DNA of 64,000 nucleotides, taken from NCBI GenBank assembly GCA_036378155.1, contig DASUXA010000044.1:62001-126000 (forward strand), read 5' to 3'. The position numbers and the translations under genes were made by a program. Positions 30,941-37,784 of this stretch are shown in pieces (the first letter of the stretch is position 1; each line of letters starts with the position of its first letter). This DNA is from DASUXA01 sp036378155. GTDB taxonomy: Bacteria; Actinomycetota; Actinomycetes; Mycobacteriales; Micromonosporaceae. Below the pieces are notes generated by a model. It was not told the DNA's origin, did not search any database, and worked only from the letters and a program-made list of their open reading frames with translations.

Positions 30941-32887
30941 TCACGCCGACCGGGCGACGTACCCGGCGACCAGCGTGTCGAGCGCCGCGTCGAGGAGCGC
31001 GCCGCCGTCCCGCGTCATCAGCCACGGCGCGGGACCTTCCGGGCCGAGGAACACACCGATCCGCGCGGCAGGGGCGACGGTGCCGTCGGCGAGGCGGGAG
31101 CCGGGCGGGTACCGGTACAGCAGCGCACCGGCTCCGTCCACAGTGGTCGCGACCACGTGGGCGTCCAAACCGACCTGGGCGACGGTGAGCTTGCCGGGTC
31201 CCCGGTACACGGTGATCACGCCCGACAGTCCGCCGGCGGTCGCGTCGTCCCCGTCGACGACCAGCACCCGGTCGCGTGAGGTGACGATGTCGCTGGTCCG
31301 GGCGAGCCCGAGCGGGACCAGCCCGTCCCAGGCGAGCAGCGGCACGGCGACCCGTGCGACGGCGGCGACCGAGTCCGGGTCGGCGCCGCCGGTGACCACG
31401 ACGACGGATGCTGTTTCGATCTCGTCACGCGTCGGCTGGTGCCGTCGCGGTACCGCGAACCCGCGCCGCTCCAGCGTGTCGGCGAGCGCGTGGTCGCCGG
31501 CGGTCGGGCGGCTGCCGGTGACCAGCAGCGCCACGGGGCGATCGGCGAGGTGGGCGGCGACGTCGGGCGGCGCGGCACGGTCCAGGACGTCCCGGACGAA
31601 CGGCGGGACCACCGCCCGCAGCACGTTCGCGTAGTGCGCTTCGGCGTCGCGCAGGGCGCGTCGCGTCTGGTCACGGAGCGCCTCGACGTGCTCGTCCGGG
31701 TCGGACTTTGCGGCCACGGTCGCGGCGCGCAGCAGGCGTACGGCGGACAGCCCCGCCGCGGCGGTCGCCGCGCCCGCGTCGAGCCACGGTCGCAGCGCCG
31801 ATACCAGCGGCTCCGGCTGGGACGCGGCGCGGCACGCCCGTTCCAGTTCGGTCAGCCGAGCGGTCAGTACCTCGATCGCGTCCGGCGCGCCGGCGAGCGC
31901 GCCTGCCGCGGCACGGATCAGTTCCGGGTCCTGTTCCCGGCTCGGCGGCCAGGCGCTGCACACCTGTACCAGCGGCGCGAGGTCGGGCGCGGCGTGCCCC
32001 GCCAGCGCGTGCAGCGCCCGTCGCGAGGACGACTGCGGGTCGTACCCGCTCGGGTCGCGCGCCCAGTCCGCGACCGTCGCCAGCGGGAGTTGGGACGGCG
32101 CCGCCTGGACCATCGGGTTGGACAGGACGCCCGCGATCGGCGCGCCGTCCAGGTCGGTGGTTCTGCCGGTGAGCGGACCGAGGAAGAGCCGGGTGGGGTC
32201 GAAGTCGTTGACCGGGAAGTTGTCCCACAGCACGACGCGGCGCTGGTAGCTCGCCGCCGCTCGGTCGATGTCGTCGCGGGTCACGTCGGCGACGACGATG
32301 TCGCGTCCGGTCCAGGCGACCAGGACGTCGGGCGGCGCGGTGCGGGCGAACTGCTCGCGGTAACCGGAGGTGGCGGTACCGGCGTAGTCGGCGGGGCAGA
32401 CGAGCAGCGGGTCGTGGAGGCCGCGCGGTACCAGGAACTCCTGGACGAAGCGTACGCAGGCGTGCCCGTGCGCGGCGCCCACCGCGCCTTCGCCGGACCA
32501 GCGGGCGAGGTCCTCGGGCCGGGTCAGTTCGGCGGGTACGTCGTCGAAGAACAGCGCGAACGACCCGACTCCGGCGTCGGCGAGTTGCGCCGCCTTGGCG
32601 CGCAGCGCCTCGTGGTCGGCGTCGTCGGCGAACCGCATGGTGAGTCCGGGGCTGATCGCGTATGTGAAGCCCACCCCGAGCGTGCGCGCCGCTCGCGCCA
32701 GTTCGGCGATTTCATCGAGCTTGTCCGATGGGTACGGGTCCTGCCAGCGTTCCCGGTGGTACGGGTCGTCCTTCGGCGCGTAGACGTACGTGTTGAGCCC
32801 GAAGCGGGCGGAAAACTCCAGGTGGGCGAGGCGTTCTTGGTGCGACCACGGTGGCCCGTAGAAGCCCTCGACGGTACCCCTAATCAT
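30941..32887 (-). CDS. GH84 beta-N-acetylglucosaminidase (O-GlcNAcase type)
   Basis: 648 residues, starting MIRGTVEGFYGPPWSHQERL, the hallmark GH84 opening. YVYAPKDDPYHRERW and FALFFDDVP follow, with the Asp115-Asp116 pair that handles the substrate's acetamido group in substrate-assisted catalysis. A helical region and a C-terminal alpha/beta domain (PVALLVTGSRPTAGDHALADT onward, with VVVVTGGADPD) complete it. That last domain is unusual for a bacterial GH84 and might be an inactive receiver- or ThuA-like fold. No signal peptide is present. It would remove beta-linked GlcNAc from imported glycans. It is divergent from the MBL-lacI operon with a LacI-type site between. Confidence 0.9.
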   Translation of the reverse strand: MIRGTVEGFYGPPWSHQERLAHLEFSARFGLNTYVYAPKDDPYHRERWQDPYPSDKLDEIAELARAARTLGVGFTYAISPGLTMRFADDADHEALRAKAAQLADAGVGSFALFFDDVPAELTRPEDLARWSGEGAVGAAHGHACVRFVQEFLVPRGLHDPLLVCPADYAGTATSGYREQFARTAPPDVLVAWTGRDIVVADVTRDDIDRAAASYQRRVVLWDNFPVNDFDPTRLFLGPLTGRTTDLDGAPIAGVLSNPMVQAAPSQLPLATVADWARDPSGYDPQSSSRRALHALAGHAAPDLAPLVQVCSAWPPSREQDPELIRAAAGALAGAPDAIEVLTARLTELERACRAASQPEPLVSALRPWLDAGAATAAAGLSAVRLLRAATVAAKSDPDEHVEALRDQTRRALRDAEAHYANVLRAVVPPFVRDVLDRAAPPDVAAHLADRPVALLVTGSRPTAGDHALADTLERRGFAVPRRHQPTRDEIETASVVVVTGGADPDSVAAVARVAVPLLAWDGLVPLGLARTSDIVTSRDRVLVVDGDDATAGGLSGVITVYRGPGKLTVAQVGLDAHVVATTVDGAGALLYRYPPGSRLADGTVAPAARIGVFLGPEGPAPWLMTRDGGALLDAALDTLVAGYVARSA

Positions 32888-32949
32888 CAACGCAGATCTA
32901 TGACTGACCGGCGGGTTCTCCGGGACGGACGGGGGTACCGGCGGCATTC

Positions 32950-32963
32950 TGGGAACGTTACCA
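32950..32963. promoter_or_regulatory. LacI/CebR-like operator, site 1
   Basis: TGGGAACGTTACCA is a 14-bp palindrome with one mismatched pair (positions 4/11). It lies between the divergent GH84 gene and the MBL-lacI operon and ends on the A of the MBL start codon. The CebR consensus known from Streptomyces is TGGGAGCGCTCCCA, so the flanks agree and only the centre differs. Confidence 0.75.
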
Positions 32964-34828
32964 TGCGAGCTATGGCCCCCTCGCCCGTGTCGGAGATCGC
33001 CCCCGGTGTGTTCCGCGTCGAAGACACCTGCCACGTGTACGTGGTGCGCGCCGAAACCCCGGAGCCGAACGGCGAACGCATCGCGTTCGCGGTCGACTTC
33101 GGCTCCGGACTCGCCCTGGACCACCTGCCCGAGATGGGCGTCGACCGGATCACCGACGTCCTGATGACGCATCACCATCGCGACCAGGGACAGGGGCTGC
33201 CCCGCGCGGTGGCGGCAGGCATCCGGATCCATGTACCGCCGGTCGAACAGGACCTCTTCGCGCACGTCGACGAGATGTGGCTCACCCGCCCGCTCTACAA
33301 CGACTACAACCTGCGTCAGGACAAGTTTTCCCTGCTCGAGCCGGTACCGGTGGACGACGTCGTGCCCGAGTACCGGACGCGGACGTACGCCGGCACGCAG
33401 GTCGAGGTCGTCCCGACCCCGGGACACACCACCGGTTCGGTCACGTACCTCGTCGAACGCGACGGTCGACGGATCGCGTTCACCGGCGACCTCATCTACG
33501 CGCCCGGCAAGGTGTGGTCGCTGGCGGCGACGCAGTGGTCGTACACCGAGAACGAGGGCCCGGCGATGACGGTGCTGAGCTGCCTCATCCTCATGGACCG
33601 CGAACTGGACCTGCTGCTCCCGTCGCACGGTGCGCCGATCGAGGACCCGCGCGCCGCGCTCGACCTGCTCGCCGGCCGGATGAACCGGTACGTCGACTCG
33701 CGCCGGTCCTACCCGTGGGACCTGCGCAGCCGGCTGACCGACCCGTTCACCCCGGTCACCGAACACCTGCTGCTCAACCGGACCAGCATGGCGTGCAGCT
33801 ACGTCCTGCTGTCGCGGACCGGCGCGGCCATGGTCATCGACTACGGGTACGACATGATGACCGGACTGCCGGCGGGAGTCGACCGGGCGTCCCGGCGACC
33901 CTGGCTGGCGTCGCTGCCCGCCCTGCGCAAGCGGTACGGCGTGACCGCCATCGAGGTCGCCCTGCCCACCCACTACCACGACGACCACGTCGCCGGGATG
34001 AACCTGCTGCGCGACGTCGAGGGCACCGAGGTCTGGGCGCCGGCGAACGTCGCGCCCATCCTCGCCAACCCGCTCGTCCAGGACCTGCCGTGCATCTGGT
34101 ACGACCCGATCCCCGTGGACCGGGAACTCCCGGTCGGCGAAACGTTCACCTGGCACGAGTACGAGATCACGGTGCACGAACTGCCCGGACACACGTTGTA
34201 CGCGGCGGCGTTCGAGTTCGTCGTCGACGGCGTGAAGGTCCTCGTCACCGGCGACCAGCAGGAGGGGCTGGGGGTGCCCGGCGAACGCCGCGACATCCTC
34301 AACTACCAGTACCGCAACCTGTTCCGGATCAACGACTTCCGCGCCAGCGCGGCGTTGTACCGCCGGGTCGCGCCGGGCGTCATGGTGTCCGGACACTGGA
34401 AGCCCCGCTGGGTCGACGACGCCTTCCTCGACATGCTCGAACAGGAGGGCGAGGACGTCGTCGAGATCCACCATGATCTACTTCCGTTGGACGAACTCGA
34501 CCTCGGGGCTGACGGGGTGCTCGCCCGCATCACGCCCTACTATTCGAAGGCGCGGACCGGAAGCCGGGTGCGCTTCACGGTCAGCGTGCGCAACCCGAAA
34601 GCCGTCGAGCAGAAAGCCTGGGTACGCCTGGTCCTGCCGGTAGGCTGGGTCGCCGAGCCGAGCCCCGCGGTGCTCTCGCTGCCCCCGTCCGGGCAGCAGG
34701 AGATCGAGATCGAGGTGACGGTGGGCGGAGCAGCCCGGCGTCGTGCCAGGGTGGCGATCGACGTGCGCATCGGCGACCTGTATCTGGGGCAGCACGCGGA
34801 GGCGTTGGTCGATGTGACCGGGGCTTGA
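32963..34828 (+). CDS. Double metallo-beta-lactamase-fold protein with C-terminal NEW3-like domain
   Basis: About 621 residues from ATG 32963 (ATG 32972 is an alternative). Two MBL-fold halves occur in tandem. The first has THHHRDQ at 69-75, a degenerate HxHxDH with Arg and Gln replacing expected residues. The second has the intact THYHDDH at 336-342, plus EITVHELPGHT and VLVTGDQQEG, so it can bind two metals. Residues ~510-620 form a beta-sandwich (RVRFTVSVRNP, SLPPSGQQEIEIEVTV) resembling the NEW3 domain attached to some alpha-galactosidases. The substrate is unknown. It is co-transcribed with lacI (11 bases apart), linking it to the glycan regulon. Confidence 0.82.
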   Translation: MRAMAPSPVSEIAPGVFRVEDTCHVYVVRAETPEPNGERIAFAVDFGSGLALDHLPEMGVDRITDVLMTHHHRDQGQGLPRAVAAGIRIHVPPVEQDLFAHVDEMWLTRPLYNDYNLRQDKFSLLEPVPVDDVVPEYRTRTYAGTQVEVVPTPGHTTGSVTYLVERDGRRIAFTGDLIYAPGKVWSLAATQWSYTENEGPAMTVLSCLILMDRELDLLLPSHGAPIEDPRAALDLLAGRMNRYVDSRRSYPWDLRSRLTDPFTPVTEHLLLNRTSMACSYVLLSRTGAAMVIDYGYDMMTGLPAGVDRASRRPWLASLPALRKRYGVTAIEVALPTHYHDDHVAGMNLLRDVEGTEVWAPANVAPILANPLVQDLPCIWYDPIPVDRELPVGETFTWHEYEITVHELPGHTLYAAAFEFVVDGVKVLVTGDQQEGLGVPGERRDILNYQYRNLFRINDFRASAALYRRVAPGVMVSGHWKPRWVDDAFLDMLEQEGEDVVEIHHDLLPLDELDLGADGVLARITPYYSKARTGSRVRFTVSVRNPKAVEQKAWVRLVLPVGWVAEPSPAVLSLPPSGQQEIEIEVTVGGAARRRARVAIDVRIGDLYLGQHAEALVDVTGA

Positions 34829-34839
34829 TAGGAGGCCGG

Positions 34840-35889
34840 ATGAAGAGCGGGGTGGCGCCGGGCTCGTCCGACCCGCTCGATCCGGGCCGCCGGGCGACGA
34901 TTCGCGAGGTCGCCGAGGCCGCCGGAGTGTCGCGGTCCACCGCGTCGCGGGCGCTGACCGGGCGTGGGTACGTCGCACAGCCGGTGCGCGAGCGGGTCCG
35001 GGAAGCCGCCCGCACCCTCGGGTACGTCCCCGACGCGATGGCGCGTCACCTGCGCCAACAAGCCAGCCAGTCGATCGGGGTGCTGGTCTCGGATCTGAGC
35101 AACCCGTTCTACGCGAGGCTCGCGTCCAGCATCAGTCAGCAGGCGCGCAAGCGGCAGTACACGATGATGCTGGTCGACGACGGGGGCTCGCCCGGCGTGG
35201 AGGTCGAGGCAGCCGAGGCGTTCGTGGCGCTACGCGTCGCCGGTGTCATCGTGACGCCGGTGTCCGCCGAGGTCAGCAGCTACCTCACCCGGCAGCGGAT
35301 CCCGGTGGTCGAGGTCGACCGGCAGTTCGCGGCGGGCGCGTGCGACGCCGTGATCGTGGACAACGAGAACGCCGCGCGAGGCGTCACCGCGCGACTGCTG
35401 GCGCTGGGTCACCGCCGGATCGCGTTGGTGATCGACGAGATGCACTGGACCACGGGTCGCGACCGCCTCGCCGGCTACCAGGCGGCGTTCGCCGCCGCGC
35501 GGGTACCGCTCGATCCGTCGCTGATCGTGTCCGCCGGCTGGGACGTGAGCGCCGCCCAGCACGAGGCGCACAAGCTGCTCGGCGGGTCCGAGCCGCCCAC
35601 CGCCGTGTTCGCCGCGAACAACGTGCTCGCCGAGGCGGTCTGGCGCGCCGCCGCCGAACTCGGCATCGGCATCCCGGAGCAGCTCAGCCTGGTGTCGTTC
35701 GACGACGTGCCGTGGATGAGCATGGTCCGACCGGGCGTGACGGCGGTTGCCCAGGACGCTGTCGCCCTCGGCGAGGCGGCGATCTCCCAACTGTTCGACC
35801 GCATCCAGTCCCCGGCAGCTCCGGTACGCACCGTGATGCTGTCGCTGACCGTCAGCGAGCGCGAGTCGACCGCGCCGCCGCCCGCGTGA
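34840..35889 (+). CDS. LacI-family transcriptional repressor
   Basis: 349 residues; AGGAGG ends four bases before the ATG. The DNA-binding helix set is TIREVAEAAGVSRSTASRAL with hinge ARHLRQQAS, then a periplasmic-binding-protein-like sensor (IGVLVSDLSNPFYARL, VIVTPVSAEV, TAVFAANNVLAEAVW, LSLVSFDDVPWMSM). This is the only LacI protein in the window, and five LacI/CebR-like sites lie in the promoters around it, including that of its own operon, so autoregulation and local control are likely. The inducer is probably an oligosaccharide or monosaccharide released by the locus. Confidence 0.92.
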   Translation: MKSGVAPGSSDPLDPGRRATIREVAEAAGVSRSTASRALTGRGYVAQPVRERVREAARTLGYVPDAMARHLRQQASQSIGVLVSDLSNPFYARLASSISQQARKRQYTMMLVDDGGSPGVEVEAAEAFVALRVAGVIVTPVSAEVSSYLTRQRIPVVEVDRQFAAGACDAVIVDNENAARGVTARLLALGHRRIALVIDEMHWTTGRDRLAGYQAAFAAARVPLDPSLIVSAGWDVSAAQHEAHKLLGGSEPPTAVFAANNVLAEAVWRAAAELGIGIPEQLSLVSFDDVPWMSMVRPGVTAVAQDAVALGEAAISQLFDRIQSPAAPVRTVMLSLTVSERESTAPPPA

Positions 35890-35963
35890 GGTCCGGCCGC
35901 CGCCCGTGCGCCGGGGTGGCGGGTCCGGCGAGGTGACGCTGTCCGGCGGGTGGTTCCTCTGAT

Positions 35964-36007
35964 CCGTACAACAGTGGTGGTGTACGTACATCACCAGGGT
36001 TGTACGG
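35964..36007. promoter_or_regulatory. 44-bp imperfect palindrome between lacI and the ROK operon
   Basis: All arms share one dyad axis at 35985/35986. The outer arms CCGTACAAC (35964-35972) and GTTGTACGG (35999-36007) are perfect. The inner 22 bp centre on TGTACGTACA with one mismatch. There is no T-run on either side, so a simple intrinsic terminator is unlikely. It could be a binding site for a dimer of dimers or a strong mRNA hairpin after lacI. The remainder of this 310-base gap (35890-36199) holds the ROK promoter and no gene. Confidence 0.7.
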
Positions 36008-36126
36008 TTCGGACGGCACCTGGCTCGTCCGCGACCGCTGCCCCTGAACAGCCGATTCCCATGTATGGCGGCGGGCGCGGTGGGGTGCTGAGCGTGGTGC
36101 CCGTAATTGGGACGAAAACCGACAGT

Positions 36127-36176
36127 TGACGGCGACCTCAGCGACTTCTAGGCTCGATATGGGATCGATCCCATAA
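36127..36176 (+). promoter_or_regulatory. Promoter of the ROK-SIS-GH38 operon with LacI/CebR-like operator, site 2
   Basis: A -35 TTGACG (36127-36132) and -10 TAGGCT (36150-36155) are 17 bp apart. The predicted start near 36162 falls in the perfect 18-bp palindrome TATGGGATCGATCCCATA (36159-36176), whose core TGGGATCGATCCCA (36161-36174) fits the LacI/CebR pattern. A repressor there would block initiation. Confidence 0.85.
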
Positions 36177-36199
36177 GCTGACGGGCCGAAAGGACGTGC

Positions 36200-37210
36200 A
36201 TGACCGTCACCGACCCCATCGCCGTGTCGCGCGGCGGTGACCCCCGGCCCGTCCTGGCACTCGACATCGGCGGGACCAAGTTGGCTGTCGGCGTCGTCAC
36301 CGCCGACGGCGCCGCCCACGGCGTACTCGTCGAGCCGACACGACGCGAGGACGGATGGGCGGTGGTCACCCGACGGCTGTTCGACCTGGGACGACGGGCG
36401 ATCGAAGCAGCCGGTCTGGGCGACGTACGAGCGGTCGGCATCGCCTGCGGCGGACCGCTGGACGCCGAGTCCGGAGTGGTCCTCTGCCCGCCGCACCTGC
36501 CGGACTGGATGGATGTACCGATCGGGCCGCTCGCGGCAGAGACCTTCGGTGTGCCGTTCGCGCTGCAGAACGACGCGACCGCCGGCGCGATCGCCGAGTA
36601 CCGGTTCGGCGCCGGTCGCGGCACCAACACGATGGTGTACCTCACCGTGTCGACCGGCGTCGGCGGCGGAGCCGTCATCAACGGCACGCTGCATACCGGT
36701 GCCGCGGGCAACGGCGGGGAGTTCGGGCACGTGACGGTACGTCGGGGCGGACGGCTGTGCGGCTGCGGCCGGCAGGGCTGCGTCGAGGCGTACGCCTCGG
36801 GCACGTCGATCGCCCAGCGCGCCCGCGAAGCCCTCGCCGCCGGAGCCTCGTCCTCCCTGTCCACAGTGCCCGCCGTCACCGCCGCCGACGTCGCGGAAGC
36901 CGCCGCGGCCGGCGACCCGCTCGCCGCCGAGGTATGGGCGGAGACGGTGGACCTGCTCGGCTCGGCGGTCACCGACCTGGTGAACGTCTTCGAGCCCGAC
37001 CTCGTCGTCCTCGGCGGAGGAGTGACCCGGTCCGGAGCGATGCTCATCGACCCGGTTCGGGCGATCGTCGCGCGGGAGGCCATGGCGCCGGCTGCCGCGG
37101 CTGTCCGGGTGGTTCGCGCCGAACTCGGCGATCTGGTGTGTGTGGTGGGTGCCGGCGCGATCGGCCACGACGCGGTCGCCGGCCTCCGTACTGAGGAGGC
37201 ACATGTCTGA
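36200..37210 (+). CDS. ROK-family sugar kinase
   Basis: 336 residues; AAAGGACG precedes the ATG. The ATP site LALDIGGTKLAVG, the LQNDATAGAIAEY active-site block and the zinc motif CGCGRQGCVEAY (CxCGxxGCxE) are all present, and no helix-turn-helix is attached, so this is a kinase and not a ROK repressor. Likely substrates are glucose, GlcNAc or ManNAc; mannose is also possible given three alpha-mannosidases downstream. It overlaps the SIS gene by eight bases. Confidence 0.92.
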   Translation: MTVTDPIAVSRGGDPRPVLALDIGGTKLAVGVVTADGAAHGVLVEPTRREDGWAVVTRRLFDLGRRAIEAAGLGDVRAVGIACGGPLDAESGVVLCPPHLPDWMDVPIGPLAAETFGVPFALQNDATAGAIAEYRFGAGRGTNTMVYLTVSTGVGGGAVINGTLHTGAAGNGGEFGHVTVRRGGRLCGCGRQGCVEAYASGTSIAQRAREALAAGASSSLSTVPAVTAADVAEAAAAGDPLAAEVWAETVDLLGSAVTDLVNVFEPDLVVLGGGVTRSGAMLIDPVRAIVAREAMAPAAAAVRVVRAELGDLVCVVGAGAIGHDAVAGLRTEEAHV

Positions 37211-37784
37211 CTGGCTGCTGGCGCAGTTGTCGGACCACGTCGCCGTCGCGCGGGCGACGGCTGACCTGGCGGACGAGATCCGCAAGGCGGGGGCGCTGCT
37301 GTGCGAGACGTTCGAGCGGGGCGGGTTCGTGTACACCTTCGGCAACGGCGGCAGCGCCGCCGACGCCCAACACCTGACCGGTGAGCTGATCGGGCGGTAC
37401 AAGCGCGACCGCCGACCGTTGCCGTCGGTCACCCTGAGCACCGACGCCAGCGTGCTCACCTGTATCGGCAACGACTACCGGTACGACGACGTGTTCAGCA
37501 GACAGGTCGAGGCGCTGGCGCGACCGGGCGACACGGTCGTCGCGTTCACCACCAGTGGACGGTCGGCGAACGTGGTCGGCGGGCTGAAGACGGCGCGCGC
37601 CAACGGCGCGACGACGCTGCTGTTCGCCGGCGGCGACGGCGGTCCCGCCCGCGCGCACGCCGACTACCTGCTTCTCGCGCCGTCGACGGTAACCGCGCGG
37701 ATCCAGGAGACGCACACCCTGATGCTGCACGTGATCAGCGAAATCGTGGACGCCTGGGCGGCTGGAGAGGAGCCCTCGCCATGA
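37203..37784 (+). CDS. SIS-domain isomerase, GmhA-like
   Basis: 193 residues; GGAGG precedes the ATG, which lies inside the end of the kinase gene. FVYTFGNGGSAADAQHLTGEL and AFTTSGRSANVVGGL are the two phosphosugar-binding loops of SIS isomerases, and TARIQETHTLMLHVISEIVD closes the fold as in GmhA (sedoheptulose-7-phosphate isomerase). Placement between a sugar kinase and an alpha-mannosidase suggests an aldose/ketose phosphate isomerase for the released sugar, not LPS heptose synthesis, which actinomycetes lack. Heptose-based secondary metabolism is another option. Confidence 0.85.
   Translation: MSDWLLAQLSDHVAVARATADLADEIRKAGALLCETFERGGFVYTFGNGGSAADAQHLTGELIGRYKRDRRPLPSVTLSTDASVLTCIGNDYRYDDVFSRQVEALARPGDTVVAFTTSGRSANVVGGLKTARANGATTLLFAGGDGGPARAHADYLLLAPSTVTARIQETHTLMLHVISEIVDAWAAGEEPSP

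Noticed and set aside
30914..32172. Forward-strand open frames opposite the GH84 gene
   Set aside because: They have no domain character, and the reverse-strand GH84 motifs are unmistakable.
37203..37784. GmhA-like gene as part of LPS heptose synthesis
   Set aside because: The organism looks like an actinomycete without LPS, and no other ADP-heptose genes are nearby; a role in sugar catabolism fits the operon better.
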